Origin: Spirochaetia bacterium
GTDB taxonomy: Bacteria > Spirochaetota > Spirochaetia > Treponematales > Treponemataceae
Assembly (NCBI GenBank): GCA_900769325.1
Contig: CAAGGF010000134.1
Coordinates: 1 to 5,134, forward strand
Direction: 5' to 3'
Length of the DNA: 5,134 bases
In this document: piece by piece, positions 1 to 5,134 of the stretch
Layout: each line of letters starts with the position of its first letter
Position numbering within the stretch: position 1 is the first letter of the stretch
Program-made: the position numbers and the translations under genes
The notes under the pieces: generated by a model
Told to the model about the DNA's origin: nothing
The model's database searches: none
What the model saw: only the letters and a program-made list of their open reading frames with translations

Positions 1-2
1 AC

Positions 3-116
3 GAAAAAAATACATTCCTCCGTACGACAGCATTTGGCGTATTACAAATGCAAATTTATTCAGAAAAAAAACTTAATTTTTTGAGGTCTATTATGGACAA
101 AATCGCTTACGAATGA
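3..116 (+). CDS. possible 3' end of an upstream gene (weak)
   Basis: A reading frame is open from the left edge to a TGA at 114-116, about 37 codons, ending in the residues LRSIMDKIAYE. In such AT-rich DNA this is longer than expected by chance, and it stops just before the cas9 promoter, as a real upstream gene might. However, the other two forward frames are also open for about 24-27 codons (stops at 74-76 and 82-84), so the choice of frame is uncertain. I do not recognise the protein. It could equally be non-coding DNA. No clear terminator follows it. Confidence 0.2.
   Translation, partial: EKNTFLRTTAFGVLQMQIYSEKKLNFLRSIMDKIAYE
30..82. other. small inverted repeats upstream of cas9
   Basis: Positions 30-36 (GCATTTG) and 45-51 (CAAATGC) form a perfect 7-bp stem with an 8-nt loop. 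Further right, an A8 run (64-71) and a T6 run (77-82) flank CTTAA and could form an all-AT hairpin. Neither looks like a standard terminator: the first lacks an adjacent T tract and the second has no GC in its stem. They may be weak terminators, curved DNA, or part of an upstream gene. Their role is unknown. Confidence 0.3.
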
Positions 117-123
117 CAATCTT

Positions 124-152
124 TTGCAGATACTTAATATTAGTGGTATAAT
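124..152 (+). promoter_or_regulatory. cas operon promoter, extended -10
   Basis: TTGCAG at 124-129 matches four of six bases of the sigma-70 -35 consensus. After exactly 17 bp comes a perfect TATAAT at 147-152. TG at 144-145 is one base before the -10 box, making it an extended -10 element. Transcription would start near 159, leaving an untranslated leader of about 36 nt before the cas9 ATG at 196. cas1 and cas2 lie downstream on the same strand with no obvious terminator between them, so this promoter may serve all three genes. Confidence 0.75.
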
Positions 153-186
153 TTTAAAATAATTCAGATTTTCAAATAAAACAAAC

Positions 187-190
187 GGAG
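187..190 (+). promoter_or_regulatory. cas9 ribosome binding site
   Basis: GGAG lies five bases before the ATG at 196 and fixes that codon as the start. An ATG at 192 is in another frame and meets a stop after three codons. Confidence 0.85.
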
Positions 191-195
191 AATGT

Positions 196-3100
196 ATGAA
201 TAATTTAAACTGGCGTCTTGGACTTGATTTAGGAACAAATTCTATTGGCTGGAGCGTTTTTTCTCTGGACAAAGATAACGAAGTTTTAGAATTAGTAGAT
301 TTAGGTGTAAGAATTTTTTCAGACGGCAGGGATTCCAAAACTAATGAACCGCTTGCAGTTTCAAGAAGAATCGCTCGGGGGCAGCGAAAATCTATATACA
401 GGCGAAAATTAAGAAGAAAGCAAACATTCAGATTATTGCAAAAGCAAGGTTTATTTCCTAAAGATAAAAATGATTGCATGGAATTAAAGGGTTTAAATCC
501 TTATGAACTGAGAATAAAGGCACTGGATGAAAAACTCACTCCTTTTGAACTTGGAAGGGTTCTATTCAATCTTTCTGTAAGGAGAGGTTTTAAAAGTAAC
601 CGCAAAGATGGAACTCGTGAAGAAATTTCGGAGAAAAAAAACGATTCAGAAATAAAATCACAGTCAGATATGCAGACTCATCTGGAGAAAGCTATTCAAG
701 AAAGCGGCTACAGGACACTTGGAGAATATCTGTATAAAAATCAGAAAGAAAACAAAGGCATCAGATTTGTTCCTGGCAGAATGACTTATTATCCGACAAG
801 AAAAATGTACGAGCAGGAATTTAATGAAATTCGTAATGTTCAGGAAAAATTTTACAAAGACATCGATTGGGATGAAATTTACAAAAGCATTTTTACACAG
901 CGTTCTTTAGAACCTCAGCAAAAAGGTTACTGCATTTATATGAAAGAAAAAGAAAGAACATATAAAGCAATGCCTTGTTCTCAAAAACTAAGGATATTAC
1001 AAGACATCAGAAACCTTGCCTATTACGATGAAGACAGAAAAAAGATTTCCCTGAACGATAATCAGGATGTTATTTTATATGAATTACTGAATTCAAAAGA
1101 AAAAGTTACTTTTGACCAGATGCGGAAAGCCTTAAAGCTTAATGAAAAATGTACTTTCAACCTTGAAGAAAACCGTGATTTTTTAAACGGAAATGCGACT
1201 GCCGTAAAAATGCGGAGCAAAAATCGTTTTGGACAACTTTGGGATGAACTGCCGCTTGAAGAACAGGATAATATAATAGAAACAATTTTTGAAGCAGAAG
1301 AGGATATTGCAGTTTATCAAGTTATTGAAAAATATAATCTTACAGAAGAACAAAAAGATTTTATAGTAAAAAATACAGTTCTTCCCGGCGGAACCGCAAT
1401 GCTGTGTAAGGAAGTTTCAGAAAAACTTGTAAAAAGAATGGAAGAAATTTCTGACCTTGAATATGATAAAGCCGTAAGTTCTTTAGGATTTACATTTTCT
1501 GATCAAAAAGTTGAACAGTGTGATGTTCTGCCATACTACGGAAAAATTCTTGCAGGCTCAACAATGGGAGTTGACCCGACTGCAGACGAAAATAATCCTG
1601 AAAAACGCTATGGAAAAATCAGCAATCCTACAGTTCATGTTGCACTGAACCAGACCCGCATTATCGTAAATAATCTGATTAAAGTTTACGGAAAACCATC
1701 TCAAATTGCAGTTGAATTAAGCCGCGATTTAAAAAACAGCGTTGAAAAACGTGCAGAAATTGCAAGGAAGCAAAACGAGCGTGCAAAGCAAAATATTATT
1801 TTAAATGAAAAAATTACGGAATTGTATTCATCTGTAAATAAAGGAAAAACATTCTATCCAAATAGGAATGACAGGTTAAAATACAGATTGTGGGAAGAAC
1901 TGGGACTTGGACACAAATGTATTTATTGCGGTCAAGGAATCGGCGGTCATGAACTTTTTACAAAAAATATTGAAATTGAACACATCCTTCCATATAGCAG
2001 AACATTGCTTGATGTAGAATCAAACTTGACAGTTGCACATGTAAGCTGTAATGCATATAAGGCTGAACGCTCTCCGTATGAAGCTTTTGGTTCCAGTCCT
2101 GCTGGATATAATTGGGATGAAATAGTATTCCGTGCAAATCAGTTAAAAAATCCTTCAAAGAAAAATAAATTTTCTGCAAATGCAATGGAGGCATTTAACA
2201 AAGATTCAAGTTTTATTGCAAGGCAGCTGACAGACAATCAATATATTGCAAAAGCTGCATTGCGATATTTAAAATGTCTGGTTGAAAATCCATCTGATGT
2301 TTGGGCAACTAACGGTGCAATGACAAAATTTCTTCGTGATAAGTGGGAACTTGATTCCATTCTGTGCAGAAAATTTACGGAAAAAGAAGTTGCTTTCCTT
2401 GGATTAAAACCAGAGCAAGTCGGAAACTATAAAAAGAACAGGTTTGACCACAGACATCATGCAATAGATGCAGTTGTAATTGCCTTGACAGACAGAAGCA
2501 TGGTTCAGAAACTGGCTACAAAAAATTCTCATAAGGGAAACAGAATTGAAGTGCCGGAACTGCCATTATACAGGGAAGATTTTATTGAAAAAGTAAAGAA
2601 CATTATTGTAAGCTTTAAACCGGAACATGGTTCAGAAGGTAAGCTTTCAAAAGAAACTTTACTTGGAAAAATTAAAATTCACGGAAAGGAGAAATTTGTT
2701 TGCAGGGAAAATCTCATCGGTCTTAAAGAAAAAAATCTTGATGAAATAGTAGATGAGAAAATAAAATCTGATGTAAAAAAATATGTAGAAAAACACAAAA
2801 GCGAAAAAATTGAAAATGTATTAACTGAATATTCAAAAAATACAGGAATAAAAAAAGTTCGCTGCATAAATCGTGTTCAAACTCCTATAGAAATTACATC
2901 AGGAAAAATTCCAAGATACCTTGCCCCTGAAGATTATTTTGCTGCTATTATCTGGGAAATTCCGGGAGACAAAAAGACTTACAAAGCACAATATATTCGC
3001 CGTAATGAAGTTACTAAAAATTCAAATAATCAGATTGTCGTAAAAAAAGAGGTTCTCGACAGCGGAAAACCGCATCCTGCTGCGAAACAGCTTTGCATTG

Positions 3101-3378
3101 TTCATAAGGATGATTATCTGGAATTTTCTGAAAATGGAAACCTATTGAAATGCCGTGTAGCAGGATTTTCAGCCACACGAAATAACCTTGATATACGCCC
3201 GATTTATTCTGTAACAGATTGTGCTGACTGGATTTATGCTACAAGTGAAAATATGCTTGAATCTGGCTGGAAAATTCAAAAGGGGCAAAATTTTGTTTCA
3301 GTAAATACCCTGTTTGGAACAAAAAATGCAAAGCCAATTACAGTGAATCCAATCGGCAGAGTTTTCAGAAAAAAATAA
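196..3378 (+). CDS. cas9: CRISPR-associated endonuclease Cas9, type II-C
   Basis: RNA-guided DNA endonuclease that cuts both strands of a target matched by crRNA paired with tracrRNA. The protein has 1060 residues, within the usual II-C range of about 1000-1100 and much shorter than most II-A enzymes. RuvC-I is at the N terminus, GLDLGTNSIGW, with catalytic D11. An arginine-rich bridge helix follows at about 57-80. The REC lobe includes the conserved RRGFKSNRK at 129-137. RuvC-II is VELSRD with E507. The HNH domain spans about 565-640 with IEHILPYS (H596) and N619 as nuclease residues, and has C575-x2-C578 and H615-x2-C618. A typical II-C stretch, TNGAMTKFLRDKWEL (705-719), leads to RuvC-III, HHAIDA, with H755 and D758. 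The remaining C-terminal part, from about 790, should hold the WED and PAM-interacting domains; the PAM cannot be read from it. All catalytic residues are present, so the enzyme is expected to be active. It is first in the cas operon, followed by cas1 after 39 bp. The ATG has a well-placed GGAG. Family recognition is certain; subtype II-C rests on size and gene content. Confidence 0.99.
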   Translation: MNNLNWRLGLDLGTNSIGWSVFSLDKDNEVLELVDLGVRIFSDGRDSKTNEPLAVSRRIARGQRKSIYRRKLRRKQTFRLLQKQGLFPKDKNDCMELKGLNPYELRIKALDEKLTPFELGRVLFNLSVRRGFKSNRKDGTREEISEKKNDSEIKSQSDMQTHLEKAIQESGYRTLGEYLYKNQKENKGIRFVPGRMTYYPTRKMYEQEFNEIRNVQEKFYKDIDWDEIYKSIFTQRSLEPQQKGYCIYMKEKERTYKAMPCSQKLRILQDIRNLAYYDEDRKKISLNDNQDVILYELLNSKEKVTFDQMRKALKLNEKCTFNLEENRDFLNGNATAVKMRSKNRFGQLWDELPLEEQDNIIETIFEAEEDIAVYQVIEKYNLTEEQKDFIVKNTVLPGGTAMLCKEVSEKLVKRMEEISDLEYDKAVSSLGFTFSDQKVEQCDVLPYYGKILAGSTMGVDPTADENNPEKRYGKISNPTVHVALNQTRIIVNNLIKVYGKPSQIAVELSRDLKNSVEKRAEIARKQNERAKQNIILNEKITELYSSVNKGKTFYPNRNDRLKYRLWEELGLGHKCIYCGQGIGGHELFTKNIEIEHILPYSRTLLDVESNLTVAHVSCNAYKAERSPYEAFGSSPAGYNWDEIVFRANQLKNPSKKNKFSANAMEAFNKDSSFIARQLTDNQYIAKAALRYLKCLVENPSDVWATNGAMTKFLRDKWELDSILCRKFTEKEVAFLGLKPEQVGNYKKNRFDHRHHAIDAVVIALTDRSMVQKLATKNSHKGNRIEVPELPLYREDFIEKVKNIIVSFKPEHGSEGKLSKETLLGKIKIHGKEKFVCRENLIGLKEKNLDEIVDEKIKSDVKKYVEKHKSEKIENVLTEYSKNTGIKKVRCINRVQTPIEITSGKIPRYLAPEDYFAAIIWEIPGDKKTYKAQYIRRNEVTKNSNNQIVVKKEVLDSGKPHPAAKQLCIVHKDDYLEFSENGNLLKCRVAGFSATRNNLDIRPIYSVTDCADWIYATSENMLESGWKIQKGQNFVSVNTLFGTKNAKPITVNPIGRVFRKK
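1673..1697 (+). repeat. CRISPR-repeat-like stretch inside cas9
   Basis: Twenty of 25 bases match positions 6-30 of the CRISPR repeat as read on the + strand, including the unbroken run CTGATTAAA and then TTT, CGG and AACC in register. The stretch codes for NLIKVYGKP (493-501), just before RuvC-II, a region conserved in Cas9 proteins, so coding constraint explains why these bases are there but not the likeness to the repeat. As cas9 mRNA is + strand, it would be complementary to the crRNA repeat. This may be chance. Confidence 0.35.
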
Positions 3379-3417
3379 ATAATATGCTGTTTTGAGAAAT
3401 ATGCCGATAATATAATC

Positions 3418-4221
3418 GTGCTGAACCGAGTTTTGGAAATTGCCGAAGAAAATCGATATATTTCTCTTGACCGCGGATTTATTGTAATAGAATCAAAAGG
3501 AGAAGAATTAGGAAGAATTCCTTTAGATGATATTGCAGTTCTTCTTTTATCTGCCCAAAGTATTACCATTACAAAAAACATAATAAATGCTCTTGCAGAA
3601 CGCGGTTGTATTTCTGTCTTTTGCGGGAAAAAATATATTCCCCAGAGTATAGTAACACCTGTCGGACTTCACACTTTTCATTCAAAAATCTTAAAATTGC
3701 AGATTGCTTCTTCAGAACCGTTTAAAAAGAAAATCTGGCAGCAAATCGTTATCAGAAAAATAGAACATCAGGCAATGGTATTGGACTTATTTGGAAAAAA
3801 TTCAGCTCTTGTGAAAAAAATATCCAGAATGGTCAAGTCCGGCGACACAGATAACAGAGAAGCTTATGCCGCAAGAATGTATTGGCTTGAACTGTTTGGA
3901 GACAGTTTTGTAAGAGATAAAAACGGTGACGGAATAAATGCAGTATTAAATTACGGATATGCCGTAATGCGTTCTGCAATGATTAGGGCTATTTGTGTTC
4001 ATGGTTTAGAGCCGTCTTTGGGAATATTTCATGACAATAATCAAAATTCTTTTTGTCTTTCTGATGATTTTTTTGAAGTCTACAGACCTATTGTCGATGC
4101 TGTTGCCTTTAAACTATTTCAACAGGGAGAAACAGAATTAACTTTGGCTGTAAAGCAAGTTCTTGCGAAAGTATTAAATGCTATTGTTGATATCCGTAAT
4201 GAAAAAACGCAGATTGTATAG
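3418..4221 (+). CDS. cas1: CRISPR-associated integrase Cas1, type II
   Basis: Metal-dependent integrase that, in a complex with Cas2, inserts new spacers at the CRISPR array. The 267-residue length is slightly below the usual 290-300 for type II-C. The N-terminal beta domain is seen in LDRGFIVIESKGEELGRIPLDDIAVLLL. The catalytic helical domain carries the three expected metal ligands: E148 in NREAYAARMYW, H205 in GLEPSLGIFH, and E220 in DDFFEVYRPIVD. All are intact and spaced as in other Cas1 proteins. The start is taken as GTG at 3418 because the frame upstream has no ATG, GTG or TTG before the cas9 stop, and LNRVLEIA fits the expected N terminus. No clear ribosome binding site precedes it, so translation may be weak or coupled to cas9. 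It lies 39 bp after cas9 and 79 bp before cas2, suggesting one operon. Confidence 0.97.
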   Translation: MLNRVLEIAEENRYISLDRGFIVIESKGEELGRIPLDDIAVLLLSAQSITITKNIINALAERGCISVFCGKKYIPQSIVTPVGLHTFHSKILKLQIASSEPFKKKIWQQIVIRKIEHQAMVLDLFGKNSALVKKISRMVKSGDTDNREAYAARMYWLELFGDSFVRDKNGDGINAVLNYGYAVMRSAMIRAICVHGLEPSLGIFHDNNQNSFCLSDDFFEVYRPIVDAVAFKLFQQGETELTLAVKQVLAKVLNAIVDIRNEKTQIV

Positions 4222-4295
4222 AGCATGAATATTATGGTTTCGTCTTATGTGAATGCTTTAGAAAATAAAAATGCTTTCATAACATTACCTTTGAT
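4222..4295 (+). other. cas1-cas2 gap with a weak hairpin and short repeat
   Basis: This is the longest gap inside the operon. It contains AATGCTTT twice (4252-4259 and 4270-4277). TTATG at 4245-4249 can pair with CATAA at 4278-4282, with a little further imperfect pairing inside. No T tract follows, so it is not a standard terminator. I see no convincing promoter. It could affect mRNA stability or cas2 translation, or do nothing. Confidence 0.25.
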
Positions 4296-4299
4296 GGAG
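4296..4299 (+). promoter_or_regulatory. cas2 ribosome binding site
   Basis: GGAG lies 1, 4 and 10 bases before the candidate ATG codons at 4301, 4304 and 4310. The spacing makes 4301 unlikely and favours 4304 or 4310 as the true start. Confidence 0.6.
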
Positions 4300-4300
4300 A

Positions 4301-4645
4301 ATGATGCTAATGGAACTGCCATTATTGAATCGGTATGAGCTTATGTGGATATTTGTTTTTTTTGATTTACCAGTTGTTGAAAAAAAAGAAAGAAAAGACG
4401 CAGCAAAATTCAGAAATTTACTTTTGGATAACGGATTTAACATGGTTCAGTATTCTATTTATACAAGATTGTTTTCTGGGAAAGATGCATGCAAAAAATA
4501 TTACCGATTGATTCAAAACAATTTGCCAAAAGAAGGAAAAGTCGATATATTAACGGTAACAGATGCACAATATTCAAATATCATCAGCTTTAATGCAAGA
4601 AAAAAACAAGAAAAAAAATCTCAAGAACAGCTACTTTTATTCTGA
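4301..4645 (+). CDS. cas2: CRISPR-associated protein Cas2
   Basis: Small structural partner of Cas1: a Cas2 dimer bridges two Cas1 dimers in the complex that integrates spacers. The 114 residues include the first beta strand and conserved acidic residue in MWIFVFFDLPV (D22), then KKERKDAAKFRNLLLDNGFNMVQYSIYTR, which is typical of type II Cas2. The ferredoxin-like fold ends at about residue 90 with ILTVTDAQY. A lysine- and glutamine-rich tail closes with QLLLF as the last five residues, which resembles the bacterial sliding-clamp-binding motif. Three in-frame ATGs lie close together (4301, 4304, 4310), and a stop at 4292-4294 rules out an earlier start. Ribosome binding site spacing suggests 4304 or 4310 is used, which would shorten the protein by one or three residues. 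It is the last cas gene; the array begins 67 bp after it, and no csn2 or cas4 lies between. Confidence 0.96.
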   Translation: MMLMELPLLNRYELMWIFVFFDLPVVEKKERKDAAKFRNLLLDNGFNMVQYSIYTRLFSGKDACKKYYRLIQNNLPKEGKVDILTVTDAQYSNIISFNARKKQEKKSQEQLLLF

Positions 4646-4653
4646 ATTTTCTC

Positions 4654-4715
4654 AAAAAAAATACATCCAATGCAACTTATCTCTTTACAACATAAGCAGT
4701 TACATTGGATGTATT
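4654..4715 (-). terminator. Rho-independent terminator for the CRISPR array transcript
   Basis: Positions 4660-4672 pair with 4703-4715 in an unbroken 13-bp stem (ATACATCCAATG and its complement). After one C/A mismatch, AACT (4674-4677) pairs with AGTT (4698-4701), and a small bulge precedes another few pairs below the loop. On the - strand the hairpin is followed at once by eight T (4654-4661), the classic terminator form. On the + strand no T tract follows, so it should not stop cas operon transcripts in the same way. It sits between the array and cas2, and its right arm includes the first three bases of repeat 1. Confidence 0.8.
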
Positions 4716-4740
4716 ATAACTGATTAAACTTTCCGGTCAA
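4713..4740 (-). promoter_or_regulatory. repeat-embedded crRNA promoter (one per repeat)
   Basis: On the - strand each repeat contains TTGACC (five of six -35 bases), 16 bp, then a perfect TATAAT as its last six bases. The copy in repeat 1 has its -35 at 4735-4740 and its -10 at 4713-4718. The same promoter spans 4779-4806, 4844-4871, 4910-4937, 4976-5003, 5042-5069 and 5107-5134 in the other repeats. Transcription would start about seven bases into the spacer to the left, leaving about 22-24 nt of spacer sequence in the RNA. Promoters in repeats that make crRNAs without upstream processing are known for Neisseria meningitidis II-C. Activity here is inferred from sequence. Confidence 0.75.
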
Positions 4741-5134
4741 CCTGCAACAGAATATGTAATTTCCAAGCCAAACTTTTCATTATAACTGATTAAACTTTCC
4801 GGTCAACCTGCAACCAAATACTGTAAACAGAGTTCTTTCTATAATTATAACTGATTAAACTTTCCGGTCAACCTGCAACCGTAACAACAAAAGAAACCCT
4901 TGAATGTTTATTATAACTGATTAAACTTTCCGGTCAACCTGCAACCATAATTTTAATACAGAAATTCTTACTATTATTATAACTGATTAAACTTTCCGGT
5001 CAACCTGCAACTGTTCGGGTCTTTGTCTGCAAGAACACGAAATTATAACTGATTAAACTTTCCGGTCAACCTGCAACATTGAAGTGTTGCAACTGATTCT
5101 GTAAAGATTATAACTGATTAAACTTTCCGGTCAA
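4713..5134 (-). CRISPR. CRISPR array, type II-C, incomplete at right edge
   Basis: Six full 36-bp repeats start at 4713, 4779, 4844, 4910, 4976 and 5042; a seventh starts at 5107 and is cut by the window after 28 bp. All copies are identical. On the + strand the repeat begins ATTATAAC and ends CCTGCAAC. The six spacers are 4749-4778, 4815-4843, 4880-4909, 4946-4975, 5012-5041 and 5078-5106, being 30, 29, 30, 30, 30 and 29 bp. The lengths are those of Neisseria-like type II-C arrays. Reading on the - strand gives repeats starting GTTGCAGG and ending TATAAT, the usual type II form (GTT at the start, AAT at the end), so crRNAs should be made leftwards, towards the cas genes. The spacers differ from each other; I recognise no target for any of them. 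The position of the leader cannot be settled because the right end of the array is missing. Confidence 0.98.

Noticed and set aside
1..20. A divergent gene starting at the left edge on the - strand (GGAGG then ATG)
   Set aside because: The ATG is one base after GGAGG, too close for normal initiation, and only a few codons are visible before the window ends.
60..479. A 139-codon open frame on the - strand across the cas9 start
   Set aside because: It lies antisense to the cas9 promoter, ribosome binding site and RuvC-I region, has no recognisable domain, and is rich in residues expected from reverse-reading an AT-rich gene.
3392..3416. Possible internal promoter before cas1 (TTGAGA and TATAAT)
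   Set aside because: The spacing is only 13 bp, and the start would fall after the GTG codon.
3376..3420. cas9 and cas1 share a reading frame with no stop between the cas9 TAA and the cas1 GTG, allowing a read-through fusion
   Set aside because: Thirteen codons without a stop is common by chance, TAA is an efficient stop, and no read-through signal is visible.
3276..3581. A 101-codon open frame on the - strand over the cas9-cas1 junction
   Set aside because: It is antisense to two certain genes and has no recognised motif or ribosome binding site that I can see. Shorter antisense frames inside cas9 were dropped for the same reason.
4671..4676. TGCAAC before the array, as a possible degenerate repeat or anti-repeat
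   Set aside because: Only these six bases match the repeat end, and they are explained as part of the terminator stem.
5078..5106. Spacer 6 contains TTGCAACTGATT, which resembles the repeat end joined to the repeat start
   Set aside because: Only short words match (TGCAAC and AACTGATT), there is no wider alignment to the repeat, and spacer length is normal; likely chance rather than a decayed repeat.

Overview
The window holds most of a compact type II-C CRISPR-Cas9 locus: cas9, cas1 and cas2 in order on the + strand, followed by the first part of a CRISPR array that runs off the right edge. There is no csn2 or cas4, and Cas9 is a mid-sized protein of 1060 residues; both point to subtype II-C. 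The DNA is AT-rich with many A and T runs, and it uses ordinary sigma-70-type promoters and GGAG ribosome binding sites. This suits a low-GC, probably host-associated bacterium. A treponeme-like spirochaete is one possibility, but nothing here fixes the taxon.

Layout. Positions 1-195 are a leader region with a good extended -10 promoter (124-152) that reads into cas9. An upstream gene may end at about 116, but this is weak. cas9 (196-3378) is intact, with all RuvC and HNH catalytic residues visible. cas1 (3418-4221) starts with GTG after a 39-bp gap, and its E/H/E active site is intact. cas2 (4301-4645) follows after about 80 bp. A 68-bp spacer region then carries a long hairpin with a T tract on the - strand. 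From 4713 to the end are six complete identical 36-bp repeats and the first 28 bp of a seventh, separated by six spacers of 29-30 bp.

How it works. Cas1 and Cas2 would capture new spacers. Cas9 with crRNA and a tracrRNA would cut matching DNA. The array is read on the - strand, towards the cas genes. Each repeat carries its own near-consensus promoter on that strand (TTGACC, 16 bp, TATAAT), as known for Neisseria II-C arrays, so each crRNA can start inside its own spacer. The hairpin at 4654-4715 would stop this leftward transcription before it enters cas2.

No convincing tracrRNA is visible, so it probably lies outside the window. The system is a known type. The points most worth a second look are the promoter in every repeat, the terminator and the spacerless promoter of the first repeat, a sliding-clamp-like motif at the end of Cas2, a possible zinc site in the Cas9 HNH domain, and a repeat-like stretch inside cas9.
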